Assembly: GCF_003514505.1 (NCBI RefSeq)
Contig: NZ_DOPX01000007.1
Coordinates: 1-55,772, forward strand
Reading direction: 5' to 3'
DNA: 55,772 nt
Source: Proteiniclasticum sp.
GTDB taxonomy: Bacteria; Bacillota; Clostridia; Clostridiales; Clostridiaceae
Part shown: positions 7,923 to 16,564 of the stretch, piece after piece
Layout: each line of letters starts with the position of its first letter
How positions within the stretch are numbered: the first letter of the stretch is position 1
Position numbers and translations under genes: made by a program
Notes under the pieces: generated by a model
The model's input: only the letters and a program-made list of their open reading frames with translations
Told to the model about the DNA's origin: nothing
The model's database searches: none

Positions 7923-9272
7923 TTACTGGCTGTTCACTTTTTTTGTGATGATCCTGATGGCACTGGCAAGGGAATCATCACTTTTTAATGCGGCACTGAT
8001 TTTTTCATAGGCATGAATGACAGTGGTATGATCCCTGCCTCCAAACTCATCTCCGATTTTAGGCAAGCTCATATCGGTCAGTTTTCTGGAGAGATACATA
8101 GCGATCTGCCTTGGATAGGCCACATTTCTTGTTCTTCTTTGAGATTTCAGCTCTTGTACTGAAAGATTATAATAATTTGCCACAACATCCTGAATCAGAT
8201 CGATGGTGATGGATCTGGTTTGTGTGGAAGAGATGATGTCCTTCAGCGCCTCAGCAGCCAAATCAACAGTGATGTTCTTGTTGTTGGTTAATGAGGAATA
8301 AGCCATAACTCTTGTAAGAGCTCCTTCCAGTTCTCTGATGTTGGATTTGATCTTGGTTGCGATATAGACCATGACATCGGAAGAAACAACATACTTCTCA
8401 ATCTCTGCTTTCTTCTTAAGAATTGCAATTCTTGTCTCAAAATCCGGTGCCTGAATGTCAGCTTGAAGCCCCCAGGCAAATCTTGTTCGCAAACGATCTT
8501 CTAATGTAGGGATTTCATTCGGCGGTCTGTCGCTGGAGATGATGATCTGTTTTCTTGCCTCGTAGAGTTCATTAAACGTATGAAAGAACTCTTCCTGGGT
8601 GCTTTCCTTACCTGCAATGAACTGAATGTCATCCACAAGAAGCACATCCACGTTTCTATATTTGTTTCTAAAATCAAGATTCTTATCGTATCGGATAGAG
8701 TTGATCAGCTCATTGGTAAACTTCTCAGAGGAAACATAGACTACCTTCGCTTTCGGATTGTTCGCCTGGATATGGTGACCAATGGCATGCATGAGATGTG
8801 TTTTTCCAAGTCCAACTCCACCATACAGAAAGAGTGGATTATAAGCATTAGCCGGTGACTCAGCAACCGCAACAGAGGCCGCATGGGCAAATCTGTTGGA
8901 ATTACCGATGACGAAGGAATCAAAGGTATACTTGGAGTTCAAAGAGCCAAATGCTTCTTGTGCAGGTTTGATGGCATCTTTTTGAACTTCTTCCTCCGTT
9001 TTTGAGTCATCGGATTCTGGTTCTCCAACCACACATTGCACTTCCACATCCTGGTTCAGCACATGTTTGATAGATTCTTTAAACAAAAGCATATATCGCT
9101 GGTTAATGATATCCAGCGTCAGCTCATTGGGTACACTGATCATGAATACACCATTTCTCATTCCGATTGGTTTCAATCCAAGAATCCAAGTGTTGTAACT
9201 TACCTCAGACATGATCTCCACCTTAAGAATCTTGAGTACTTTTTCCCATGTTTCAGCTAATTGGGTATTCAT
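7923..9272 (-). CDS. dnaA: Chromosomal replication initiator DnaA
   Basis: AAA+ initiator that binds DnaA boxes and melts the origin. The 449-residue protein has an N-terminal interaction domain (1-80), a short charged linker (82-105), the AAA+ core with Walker A GGVGLGKTH at 151-159 and Walker B LLVDDIQFIAGK, and the C-terminal domain IV with the signature GGRDHTTVIHAYEKI that contacts the box. AGGAGG precedes the ATG. DnaA-box clusters flank the gene on both sides, and the stop codon itself lies in a near-consensus box, consistent with autoregulation. Confidence 0.98.
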   Translation of the reverse strand: MNTQLAETWEKVLKILKVEIMSEVSYNTWILGLKPIGMRNGVFMISVPNELTLDIINQRYMLLFKESIKHVLNQDVEVQCVVGEPESDDSKTEEEVQKDAIKPAQEAFGSLNSKYTFDSFVIGNSNRFAHAASVAVAESPANAYNPLFLYGGVGLGKTHLMHAIGHHIQANNPKAKVVYVSSEKFTNELINSIRYDKNLDFRNKYRNVDVLLVDDIQFIAGKESTQEEFFHTFNELYEARKQIIISSDRPPNEIPTLEDRLRTRFAWGLQADIQAPDFETRIAILKKKAEIEKYVVSSDVMVYIATKIKSNIRELEGALTRVMAYSSLTNNKNITVDLAAEALKDIISSTQTRSITIDLIQDVVANYYNLSVQELKSQRRTRNVAYPRQIAMYLSRKLTDMSLPKIGDEFGGRDHTTVIHAYEKISAALKSDDSLASAIRIITKKVNSQ

Positions 9273-9669
9273 GTATTATGTCCTCCTAAATAAAATAAAA
9301 ATAATTTAAAAAATAAAAGTACCTGAATAAACAAGTTTTAAACAGGTTATCTACAGAAAAATATAAAATAATAATTTCCAAAAACTATGTTGATAAAAAA
9401 GAAGTTTTGGCTGTTGATAAAGTGAATTCAGAAGACTTCTATATAAAATCCACAATAGATTCCTACAAGTTCCACACATTGTACTTTCGGCCTAAAACAT
9501 TGTAGTATCAAGGGTACAGAAACAGTATAATATATTTTAGACAGAAAAGGAACACTTTATTCACAGGGTTATCCACAATTGTGGAAAACTACAGAAAATA
9601 GAGTAAGTTATCAACAATTCTTTTCTATGATAGCACATGGTCCTTCAAGGGGACAATGAGTTATCCACA
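9273..9669. other. oriC: Replication origin, dnaA upstream side (DnaA boxes)
   Basis: The long dnaA-rpmH gap carries at least eight DnaA-box-like sites: TTATCTACA at 9347, TGTTGATAA at 9388 and 9412, TTATTCACA at 9557, TTATCCACA at 9569, TGTGGAAAA at 9580, TTATCAACA at 9608, and TTATCCACA at 9661. Two are perfect matches. Five of them crowd into 9557-9669. The first 100 bases are extremely AT-rich. This corresponds to the upstream box clusters of the Bacillus origin and should include the dnaA promoter, which I cannot place with confidence. Confidence 0.88.
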
Positions 9670-9714
9670 AATACCATGGTCTAAATAAATACTAAAGAGA
9701 GTCTTCGAGTTTTC

Positions 9715-9743
9715 TTGACACCCTTCATCACCATGAGTATAAT
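9715..9743 (+). promoter_or_regulatory. Consensus vegetative promoter of rpmH
   Basis: TTGACA at 9715-9720 and TATAAT at 9738-9743 are separated by exactly 17 bases: a perfect housekeeping sigma consensus. It lies about 50 bases beyond the last origin DnaA box and drives rpmH-rnpA-yidD-yidC. The 5' leader contains an imperfect hairpin with arms GCGCAA and TTGCGC at about 9775-9788. Confidence 0.9.
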
Positions 9744-9830
9744 AGTGTAGTAAAATCGAAGTATTGGGTTAAGTGCGCAATTTTTGCGCTTAAGACTAAT
9801 ATGAATAAAGTATACGAAGGGGGTGTCAAC

Positions 9831-9965
9831 ATGTGGATGACATTTCAGCCTAAGAAGAAGCAGGGTAAGAAAGAACACGGCTTCAGAAAGAGAATGGCTA
9901 CAAAGAATGGTAGAAACGTTCTTAAGAGAAGAAGAGCAAAAGGAAGAAAGAGATTATCAGCATAA
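9831..9965 (+). CDS. rpmH: 50S ribosomal protein L34
   Basis: A 44-residue, strongly basic protein with the family pattern TFQPKKKQGKKEHGFRKRM and a poly-Arg/Lys C-terminus KRRRAKGRKRLSA. It is a structural component of the large ribosomal subunit. The start ATG follows GAAGGGGG eight bases upstream, and 44 residues is the usual length. It is the first rightward gene from the origin, downstream of a perfect promoter and followed by a weak terminator before rnpA, as in most bacteria. Confidence 0.96.
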   Translation: MWMTFQPKKKQGKKEHGFRKRMATKNGRNVLKRRRAKGRKRLSA

Positions 9966-9988
9966 GGTCGCTTAAATGTGGCCTTTTT
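9964..9988 (+). terminator. Partial terminator or attenuator between rpmH and rnpA
   Basis: AAGGTCGC (9964-9971) pairs with GTGGCCTT (9978-9985), using two G-U pairs, and is followed by TTTTT. The left arm includes the last two bases of the rpmH stop codon. The wobble stem suggests partial termination, which would lower rnpA expression relative to L34. Confidence 0.6.
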
Positions 9989-10015
9989 CTGTAATGTCAA
10001 GAAAGGATTATCTCC

Positions 10016-10393
10016 ATGAAACATGAAAAGATTCGGAAAAACGGTGAATTTCAAGTCGTATACAGGAGAGGCCGATCTTTTGCCAATCATCTTCTGGTTT
10101 TGTATGTATTTAAAAACAGAAGAAACCAGATTCAAGGAGTTCCATATAATAGGATAGGAATTTCTGTCAGCAAGAAAGTAGGTAAGAGCGTAGTCAGGAG
10201 TCGGGTGAAGCGTCTGATCAGCGAGTCATATCGTTTGAACAAAGATGTTTTTGACACAGGATATGATTTTGTGATCATTGCCAGGGTATCAAGTCATGAC
10301 AAGAGTTATGCCGAAATCGAAAAATCACTGATGCACGTCTTTAAAAAGGCGGGTCTAAAAAATGATGAAAAAAATACTGTTACGATCAATTAG
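10016..10393 (+). CDS. rnpA: Ribonuclease P protein component
   Basis: Basic protein subunit of RNase P, which with the RNA subunit trims the 5' ends of tRNA precursors. It has 125 residues with the conserved motif SRVKRLISESYR (the RNR-type motif) and the N-terminal MKHEKIRKNGEFQVVYRRGRS pattern of the family. ATG is preceded by AAAGGA. It overlaps the start of yidD by about 32 bases, a common arrangement. Confidence 0.96.
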   Translation: MKHEKIRKNGEFQVVYRRGRSFANHLLVLYVFKNRRNQIQGVPYNRIGISVSKKVGKSVVRSRVKRLISESYRLNKDVFDTGYDFVIIARVSSHDKSYAEIEKSLMHVFKKAGLKNDEKNTVTIN

Positions 10394-10577
10394 ATTTTAC
10401 AGAAAGTATATTTCTCCAAACACGCCTCCCAGCTGCAGGTTTACACCAACATGCTCTGTCTATGCCATTGATGCCATAGAAAAGTATGGTGCGCTTAAAG
10501 GAGGCTATATGGCTATGAGGAGAATTTTAAGATGCCATCCTTTTTATAAAGGAAGCCTGTATGATCCGGTTGAATAA
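10362..10577 (+). CDS. yidD: Membrane protein insertion efficiency factor YidD
   Basis: A 71-residue UPF0161 protein with the family hallmark SCRFTPTCSVYAIDAIEKYG and CHPFYKGS. YidD is a small amphipathic factor that assists the insertase YidC. It begins inside the end of rnpA and stops 18 bp before yidC, so rnpA-yidD-yidC are translated from one message. Conserved Cys residues are all present. Confidence 0.94.
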   Translation: MMKKILLRSIRFYRKYISPNTPPSCRFTPTCSVYAIDAIEKYGALKGGYMAMRRILRCHPFYKGSLYDPVE

Positions 10578-10595
10578 AACTTGGAGGTAAAAGGA

Positions 10596-11282
10596 TTGTC
10601 TCAATTAAATCAATTATTTATTTGGATTTTTGAGCAGCTGAAATCTGTAGTAGAGCTTTTTGTTGCAGATCCAGGAAATCAATGGGGTATTACCATTGTA
10701 TTTTTCACTATACTGTTTAATATCCTCATGCTACCTGTCAATTTATCTCAGATGAAAACCATGCGAAAGCAGCAGGCACTTCAACCGGAAGTTGCAAAGC
10801 TTCAAGCGAAGTACAAGAACGATCCTCAGAAAATGCAGGAAATGCAGATGAAACTCTACAAAGAAAATAATGTAAGTATGTTTGGTGGATGTCTTCCCCT
10901 ACTCATCACTTATCCTATTTTCATTGCGATGTTCAGTGTATTCAGACAGCTGGCAGCAGATGGAAAGCTCACAGGTATGAGATTCACACCGCTGATTCCG
11001 GATTTGTCTGCAAACAATAACATCATTCTTGCAGCACTTTCTGTAGGAACAATGCTTCTTTCAACGTATATTACAACCATGAGAACCAAGACCGCAGATA
11101 ACCCTGCAGCAGCCTCTGCTAATAAAATGCAGTATATGATGGCAGTCTTATTTGGATGGATTACATACACATCCAATTCCGCTCTAGGACTTTACTGGAT
11201 TACCGGTAATTTATTCCGAATGATTCAAGGGCTGATTCTCAATGCGGTAGAAAAGAAAAAGGAAGAGCAGGTCATAAAATAG
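10596..11282 (+). CDS. yidC: Membrane protein insertase YidC
   Basis: YidC/Oxa1/SpoIIIJ family insertase that integrates proteins into the cytoplasmic membrane. I place the start at TTG 10596, eight bases after GGAGG, because the upstream TTG at 10581 overlaps that site; this gives 228 residues. The first transmembrane segment is around WGITIVFFTILFNILMLPV, followed by the charged cytoplasmic hairpin (MRKQQALQPEVAKLQAKY) and three or four further helices. Unlike B. subtilis SpoIIIJ, no lipoprotein signal cysteine is visible before the first helix. It sits between yidD and jag. Confidence 0.94.
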   Translation: MSQLNQLFIWIFEQLKSVVELFVADPGNQWGITIVFFTILFNILMLPVNLSQMKTMRKQQALQPEVAKLQAKYKNDPQKMQEMQMKLYKENNVSMFGGCLPLLITYPIFIAMFSVFRQLAADGKLTGMRFTPLIPDLSANNNIILAALSVGTMLLSTYITTMRTKTADNPAAASANKMQYMMAVLFGWITYTSNSALGLYWITGNLFRMIQGLILNAVEKKKEEQVIK

Positions 11283-11322
11283 TAGTTTGTTGGTAATGAT
11301 TGCCAAATAAGGTGGTATTGAA

Positions 11323-12024
11323 ATGAATAGTATGCAGTTTTCAGGTAAGAATGTGGAAGATGCTCTTCAGACAGCACTGAAGGAGCTTCAGGTAACAAAA
11401 GACAAAATTACATATAAGGTCATCGAAGAAGGTTCAAAGGGAATCCTTGGACTTATTGGATCCAAACCAGCAATCATCCAAGTGGATGTCATTCAGGAAG
11501 AAGTTGCTGAGGTAAAGGAAAATCTTCAGGACTCTTCTGAAGAAATGCCAACAGAAACAGTGACTGTTTCCAGAAACCATAAAGAAGAGGCAGTACAGTT
11601 CTTGAACGGAGTCTTTGAAAAGATGGATATAGAAGCTGAGATGAATGCTTCTTTAGAAGATAATATCCTGAAGGTAGATATCTCTGGTCCTAAAATGGGA
11701 CTGGTTATAGGATACCGTGGTGAGACACTGGATTCGCTTCAGTATCTCACAAGCCTTGTAGTGAATAAGAATCGTGAAGATGAATACATCAGAGTGATTC
11801 TGGACACAGAAGGCTACAGAAGAAAAAGAGAAGAGACACTGGAAAGATTAGCAGAAAAGACAGCGTACAAGGTGAAGAAGTACAGAAGAAGTATGAAGCT
11901 TGAACCTATGAATCCATATGAAAGAAGAATCATTCATTCTAAGCTTCAGAAAATTGATGGAATCACAACACGTAGTGTTGGTGAGGAACCTTTTAGAAGA
12001 GTTGTCATAGAACTGGATAAGTAA
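11323..12024 (+). CDS. jag: RNA-binding protein Jag (KhpB)
   Basis: Three-domain RNA-binding protein: Jag-N (residues 1-50, with the typical GSKGILGLIGSKPA), a KH domain carrying the GxxG-like GYRGETLD, and an R3H domain in the C-terminal third (NPYERRIIHSKLQK). Homologues (KhpB/EloR) bind RNA with KhpA and influence cell elongation and small-RNA metabolism. An acidic linker of about 30 residues joins Jag-N and KH. Length is 233 residues. It follows yidC by 40 bp and ends the operon at a strong terminator. Confidence 0.95.
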   Translation: MNSMQFSGKNVEDALQTALKELQVTKDKITYKVIEEGSKGILGLIGSKPAIIQVDVIQEEVAEVKENLQDSSEEMPTETVTVSRNHKEEAVQFLNGVFEKMDIEAEMNASLEDNILKVDISGPKMGLVIGYRGETLDSLQYLTSLVVNKNREDEYIRVILDTEGYRRKREETLERLAEKTAYKVKKYRRSMKLEPMNPYERRIIHSKLQKIDGITTRSVGEEPFRRVVIELDK

Positions 12025-12030
12025 TGCAGG

Positions 12031-12056
12031 AGCCTGAGATCATCTCAGGCTTTTTT
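12031..12056 (+). terminator. Terminator after jag
   Basis: AGCCTGAG and CTCAGGCT form a stem with a short loop, followed by six T. It closes the rpmH-to-jag operon. The 186 bases from here to mnmE hold a possible promoter (TTGAAA 12122, TATAGA 12144, 16 bp apart) and an imperfect hairpin at 12191-12221. Confidence 0.85.
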
Positions 12057-12242
12057 GTAGTAAAAAAAGCATAAATCGAAGTAATGGTTAAGAATAGTCA
12101 AAAGTGCCTCTTTAGAGAGACTTGAAATTCTTTCAAAATCACTATAGAATTGTTCAGAAGCATACCGCTTCAATTCATTTGAGAATAAAGGACTATCATG
12201 TAGTTCTATGATGATAGAGTCAGAAACCTTAGGAGGTTTTTT

Positions 12243-13610
12243 ATGAGAGCATACGATACAATAGCTGCAATTTCAACAGCTGTAGGTGAAAGTGGTGTTT
12301 CAATCATAAAGGTATCTGGAGACAGATCCAAAGAGATTGTGTCAAAGATATTCAGGATAAAAAATAAAACAGATTTCATGGAAGCTGCACCTTGGACCAT
12401 TCAGTATGGTCATATCATTCGTCCTGATGGTGAGATTGTCGACGAAGTCCTTGTGAGCTTCTTCCAAGGACCCAAGAGCTTCACTGCAGAAGATGTGGTG
12501 GAAATCAACTGTCATGGAGGCAGAGTGGCCACAGAATCCGTTCTTAATGAAGTGTTTCAAGCAGGTGCTAGACCAGCAGAACCTGGAGAATTTACAAAGA
12601 GGGCATTTCTGAATGGACGTATCGATCTTTCTCAAGCTGAAGCAGTCATTGATATCATTCAGGCTAAAACGGTTCTTTCTATGAAAGCAGCATTGGAGCA
12701 GAGCGGCGGTAAGCTTTCTGCAGAAATAAAGGAGATCAGAGACAGCATCCTGAATCTTTTGGCTTTTATAGAAGTAACAGTTGATTTCCCAGAAGAGGAT
12801 TTGGAGTTTACAACAGGTCAGGAAGTCAGTGAGAAACTATCTGGACTTCTTCAGAAAGTTGCAAGCCTTATTAGAACCTCAGAGGAAGGAAAGATCATCC
12901 GAGATGGACTAAGCATCGCAATCATTGGAAAACCCAACGTAGGTAAGAGTTCACTCATGAATGCGCTTCTGAAAGAGAATAGAGCCATTGTTACGGATAT
13001 TCCAGGAACCACAAGAGACATCATCGAAGAGTATCTCAATATAGATGGGATTCCAATAAAAATAACAGATACCGCTGGTATCAGAGAAACGGATGATGTT
13101 GTTGAGAAGATTGGTGTGGACCGCTCCAAAAGCAAGATTGACGAAGCGGATCTCATAGTGTTTGTTCTGGACAGTTCCAGGCCACTAGATCAGGAAGACA
13201 AAGATATTATTAAATATATAAAAGATAGAAAAATAGTAACACTAATTAATAAAGTAGATTTAGAAGAGAAACTGAATCTGGAAGGCTACGACTTGGGTGA
13301 AACCATTCAGGTATCAGCCCTTAACGGCTTTGGACTTAATGAGCTGAAAGATAAAATCAAGAAGCTGTTCTTCCATGGACAGGTGGAAGCAAAAGACTAT
13401 ATGGTGACAAACCGAAGACACAAAGAAGCACTGATGCGTGCAAATGAAAAAATGTATGCAGCAAAGACAGCCATAGACCAAGGGATATCCTTAGATTTGG
13501 CGGCCATTGATCTGAATGCTTCATGGAATTATTTTGGAGAAATAACTGGAGATACCCTATCTGAAGATCTGGTGGATAAAATATTCAGCGATTTCTGTAT
13601 AGGAAAATAG
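12243..13610 (+). CDS. mnmE: tRNA modification GTPase MnmE
   Basis: GTPase that works with MnmG to form carboxymethylaminomethyl-uridine at tRNA wobble position 34. It has 455 residues: an N-terminal tetrahydrofolate-binding domain, a helical domain split around an inserted G domain, and the C-terminal CIGK motif with the catalytic Cys. G motifs visible are GKPNVGKS (229-236), DTAG and NKVD. AGGAGG precedes the ATG. It is followed after 12 bp by mnmG, so both partners are made from one message. Confidence 0.97.
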   Translation: MRAYDTIAAISTAVGESGVSIIKVSGDRSKEIVSKIFRIKNKTDFMEAAPWTIQYGHIIRPDGEIVDEVLVSFFQGPKSFTAEDVVEINCHGGRVATESVLNEVFQAGARPAEPGEFTKRAFLNGRIDLSQAEAVIDIIQAKTVLSMKAALEQSGGKLSAEIKEIRDSILNLLAFIEVTVDFPEEDLEFTTGQEVSEKLSGLLQKVASLIRTSEEGKIIRDGLSIAIIGKPNVGKSSLMNALLKENRAIVTDIPGTTRDIIEEYLNIDGIPIKITDTAGIRETDDVVEKIGVDRSKSKIDEADLIVFVLDSSRPLDQEDKDIIKYIKDRKIVTLINKVDLEEKLNLEGYDLGETIQVSALNGFGLNELKDKIKKLFFHGQVEAKDYMVTNRRHKEALMRANEKMYAAKTAIDQGISLDLAAIDLNASWNYFGEITGDTLSEDLVDKIFSDFCIGK

Positions 13611-13622
13611 AGGTGAAAAATT

Positions 13623-15524
13623 ATGTTAACATATACAGCAGGTCACTATGATGTGATTGTTGTAGGAGCTGGACATGCGGGTTGTGAGGCTGCACTGGCT
13701 TCAGCAAGACTGGGATTAAAAACCCTTATGTGCACCATGAATATAGAAAGCTTGGCTTTTATGCCCTGTAATCCGAATATCGGAGGAACTTCCAAAGGTC
13801 ATTTGGTGCGTGAGCTCGATGCACTTGGAGGAGAGATGGGCGTCAATATTGACAAAACTCTGATACAGTCAAGGATGCTGAACACATCCAAAGGCCCTGC
13901 AGTTCATTCTCTCAGAGCGCAGGCTGATAAAGTTGAGTATCAGAAAGAAATGAGAAAGGTAATTGAAAACACCGAGAATCTTTTCTTGAGGCAGATTGAG
14001 GTAACAGATCTTCTCGTAGAGAACGGTGAAGTACAAGGCGTTGCAACAAGAAATGGTGGCAATTTCATGGGCAAAGCTGTTATTCTTTGTACTGGTACTT
14101 ACCTTGCCAGTAAGATTATTATTGGGGAAGCATCTTATGAGAGTGGTCCCAATGGACTCGCAAGTTCAAAGCTTCTGTCTGAGAATCTAGAAAAAATCGG
14201 ATTTGAGATGCATCGTTTCAAGACAGGTACACCGGTGCGAGTTCATAAGAGAAGCATCGACTTTTCTCTGATGGAAGAGCAAAAGGGAGATGATCGGATT
14301 ATCCCCTTCTCTTTTGTGCACGACCACTACCTCGAAGCACCCGTTGACCGCAATCAAATCAGCTGTTATCTCACATATACCAATGAAGAGACACATAAAG
14401 TAATTGCAAGAAACAGAGACCGCTCACCCATGTTCAATGGAAGCATAGAAGGTGTTGGCGCAAGATATTGCCCATCAATTGAAGATAAAATTTACCGTTT
14501 TCCGGATAAATCAAGACATCAGATCTTCGTAGAGCCTGAAGGAAAAGAAACGAATGAGATGTATGTGCAAGGCATGTCCTCTTCTCTTCCAGAAGAAGTT
14601 CAGATTGAGATGCTCAAAACTATACCAGCCTTCAGAGACATTGAGATTACGAGAACGGGATATGCGATTGAATATGAGATGATCGATCCTCTTCAGCTTT
14701 TTCCAACCTTAGAGTTCAAAAATATCAAAGGGCTTTATGGTGCAGGTCAGATCAATGGAACTTCTGGCTACGAAGAAGCAGCCGCTCAGGGGATAGTAGC
14801 AGGAATCAATGCTTCACTCAAAATTAAAGGTGAAGAACCTATGGTTCTGGACCGCTCACAAGGATATATTGGTGTTCTCATCGATGATCTGGTGACAAAA
14901 GGAACCAATGAACCCTATAGAATGATGACCAGTCGTGCGGAATACAGACTGCTTTTAAGACAGGACAATGCAGATCTGAGACTTACAGAGATCGGTAGAA
15001 GAGTAGGTCTGGTTTCAGATGAGAGATATGAAAAATATTTATACCGAAAAGAAATGATTGAGAAGGAACTGGAACGTCTGAAAAATGTTCAGGTTACTGG
15101 AAAACGGGAAGTTAATGAGTTGTTGGAAAAGAAAGGTTCAACAGAGCTGAAGAAACCTACATCACTGTATGAACTCATCAAGCGGCCAGAACTGGATTAT
15201 TTTAAAGTAGCAGATTTTGATCCGGATCGACCACAGCTTCGTATCGACATCCAAGAACAAGTAAATATCATGAGCAAGTACGAAGGTTATATAAAGCAGC
15301 AGTTTGATGAGGTCGCACAGTTTGCAAAATATGAGCAGAAAAAGCTTGATGGCATTGAGGATTACTTCACCATTAAAGGGTTAAGAATCGAAGCAGCCCA
15401 GAAACTGAATAAGCTCAGACCTGTGAACCTGGGGCAAGCTTCGAGAATATCAGGTGTGAACCCCGCAGACATTACAGTCATTCAGATTTATTTGGAGACA
15501 AAGAAAAAAAGCCGGGAGAGATGA
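13623..15524 (+). CDS. mnmG: tRNA uridine 5-carboxymethylaminomethyl modification enzyme MnmG
   Basis: FAD- and NADH-dependent partner of MnmE (also called GidA). The 633-residue protein starts with the FAD-binding motif GAGHAGCEAALASARLG and contains the family signature MPCNPNIGGTSKGHLVRELDA-like segment near residue 45-65. The SGYEEAAAQGIVAGINA segment and the helical C-terminal domain follow. Length is normal. ATG is preceded by GAGGTGA. It is sandwiched between mnmE and rsmG with minimal spacing. Confidence 0.97.
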   Translation: MLTYTAGHYDVIVVGAGHAGCEAALASARLGLKTLMCTMNIESLAFMPCNPNIGGTSKGHLVRELDALGGEMGVNIDKTLIQSRMLNTSKGPAVHSLRAQADKVEYQKEMRKVIENTENLFLRQIEVTDLLVENGEVQGVATRNGGNFMGKAVILCTGTYLASKIIIGEASYESGPNGLASSKLLSENLEKIGFEMHRFKTGTPVRVHKRSIDFSLMEEQKGDDRIIPFSFVHDHYLEAPVDRNQISCYLTYTNEETHKVIARNRDRSPMFNGSIEGVGARYCPSIEDKIYRFPDKSRHQIFVEPEGKETNEMYVQGMSSSLPEEVQIEMLKTIPAFRDIEITRTGYAIEYEMIDPLQLFPTLEFKNIKGLYGAGQINGTSGYEEAAAQGIVAGINASLKIKGEEPMVLDRSQGYIGVLIDDLVTKGTNEPYRMMTSRAEYRLLLRQDNADLRLTEIGRRVGLVSDERYEKYLYRKEMIEKELERLKNVQVTGKREVNELLEKKGSTELKKPTSLYELIKRPELDYFKVADFDPDRPQLRIDIQEQVNIMSKYEGYIKQQFDEVAQFAKYEQKKLDGIEDYFTIKGLRIEAAQKLNKLRPVNLGQASRISGVNPADITVIQIYLETKKKSRER

Positions 15525-15525
15525 G

Positions 15526-16242
15526 ATGTATTTTGAATTGATGGAAGAAAGTGTAAAGAACCTAGGCATTACGATTGATAGAAATCAGTACGAACAATTT
15601 GAGAAGTATAAAAATCTTCTTAAAGAGTGGAATGAGAAGATGAATTTAACTGCTATTACAGAAGATGAAGAGATTTTCAAGAAACACTTCATTGATTCGA
15701 TAAAAGTATTTGAGTTCAAAGAAGTGTTGAAAGCTAGTAGTATCATTGATGTGGGTACTGGCGCTGGATTCCCTGGGATTCCAATAAAAATAATGATGCC
15801 TGAGGTGAAACTCACTTTACTGGATTCATTGAATAAAAGACTGAACTTTTTAAAAGCAGTATCTGAAGAACTTAAACTGGCTGATGTTCAGTTTATTCAT
15901 AGCAGAGCCGAGGATGGCGGAAGGCTTGAAGAACATCGTGAAAACTATGATATTGCTGTATCTCGTGCTGTAGCAAATCTTACATTGCTTTCTGAACTTT
16001 GCATCCCCTACGTAAAAAAGGGTGGATATTTTGTGGCTTTAAAAGGACCAGCAGTAGAAGAAGAAATAAAAGAAGCAAGTAAAGCCATTACAGTTTTAGG
16101 TGGAAAGATCCGTGAAATCAAAGAAATAACCATTGAGGGAATGGACTATAAGCATAATCTGGTGATCATCGAAAAAGTTAAGAATACACCTAGGATTTAT
16201 CCCAGATCCTCTGCCGCCATCAAGAAATCGTTAATTAAATAG
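15526..16242 (+). CDS. rsmG: 16S rRNA (guanine527-N7)-methyltransferase RsmG
   Basis: SAM-dependent Rossmann methyltransferase (GidB) that modifies G527 of 16S rRNA. Loss of this enzyme gives low-level streptomycin resistance in several bacteria. The 238-residue sequence contains the SAM motif DVGTGAGFPGIPIKI and the following LLDSLNKRLNFL. It begins one base after the mnmG stop. It ends just before a parS site whose palindrome plus T run may serve as its terminator. Confidence 0.96.
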   Translation: MYFELMEESVKNLGITIDRNQYEQFEKYKNLLKEWNEKMNLTAITEDEEIFKKHFIDSIKVFEFKEVLKASSIIDVGTGAGFPGIPIKIMMPEVKLTLLDSLNKRLNFLKAVSEELKLADVQFIHSRAEDGGRLEEHRENYDIAVSRAVANLTLLSELCIPYVKKGGYFVALKGPAVEEEIKEASKAITVLGGKIREIKEITIEGMDYKHNLVIIEKVKNTPRIYPRSSAAIKKSLIK

Positions 16243-16251
16243 GAAACTGAA

Positions 16252-16288
16252 TGTTTCACGTGGAATGTTTCACGTGAAACATTTTTTT
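16252..16288. other. parS: parS site (perfect) with overlapping partial parS
   Basis: TGTTTCACGTGAAACA occurs at 16266-16281, an exact match to the ParB-binding consensus. A second copy overlapping it by two bases, TGTTTCACGTGGAATG at 16252-16267, matches a known variant at 14 of 16 positions. The perfect site plus the following T run (16282-16288) also has the shape of a terminator for rsmG. Confidence 0.93.
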
Positions 16289-16423
16289 GTTTTTGGATGT
16301 CTGCTTCAAAATGAAATGCAGCTCAGCAAATGCTGGGAGCAGATGACATGGAATATTGAAATACTAAATTTTAGCATATCAAAGAGCTAGAAGTCTCTGG
16401 AAATAAAGCTTTAGAAGGAAATC

Positions 16424-16459
16424 CTATAAGGAATGTTTCACGTGAAACATTCCTTATAG
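16424..16459. other. parS: parS site within a 36-bp perfect palindrome
   Basis: The parS core TGTTTCACGTGAAACA is at 16434-16449. The symmetry extends ten more bases on each side (CTATAAGGAA on the left), giving a 36-bp perfect palindrome without a loop. Such extended symmetry is not needed for ParB binding. Confidence 0.93.
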
Positions 16460-16475
16460 CAGTCTGTAATCGTAA

Positions 16476-16491
16476 TGTTTCACGTGAAACA
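16476..16491. other. parS: parS site upstream of parA
   Basis: Third exact TGTTTCACGTGAAACA, about 90 bases before the parA start. Its closeness to the parA promoter region (a TATAAT lies at 16527-16532) would allow ParB to regulate its own operon. The rest of this 322-bp gap shows only a weak hairpin at 16321-16340. Confidence 0.93.
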
Positions 16492-16564
16492 TTGTAGCTT
16501 TACTATGAAAAATCGAATAATAAGGTTATAATCAACAGTAAGAGAACAGGACAGGAGGACTTTT

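Noticed and set aside
10581..10595. TTG at 10581 as the start of yidC
   Set aside because: It overlaps the GGAGG sequence that serves the TTG at 10596.
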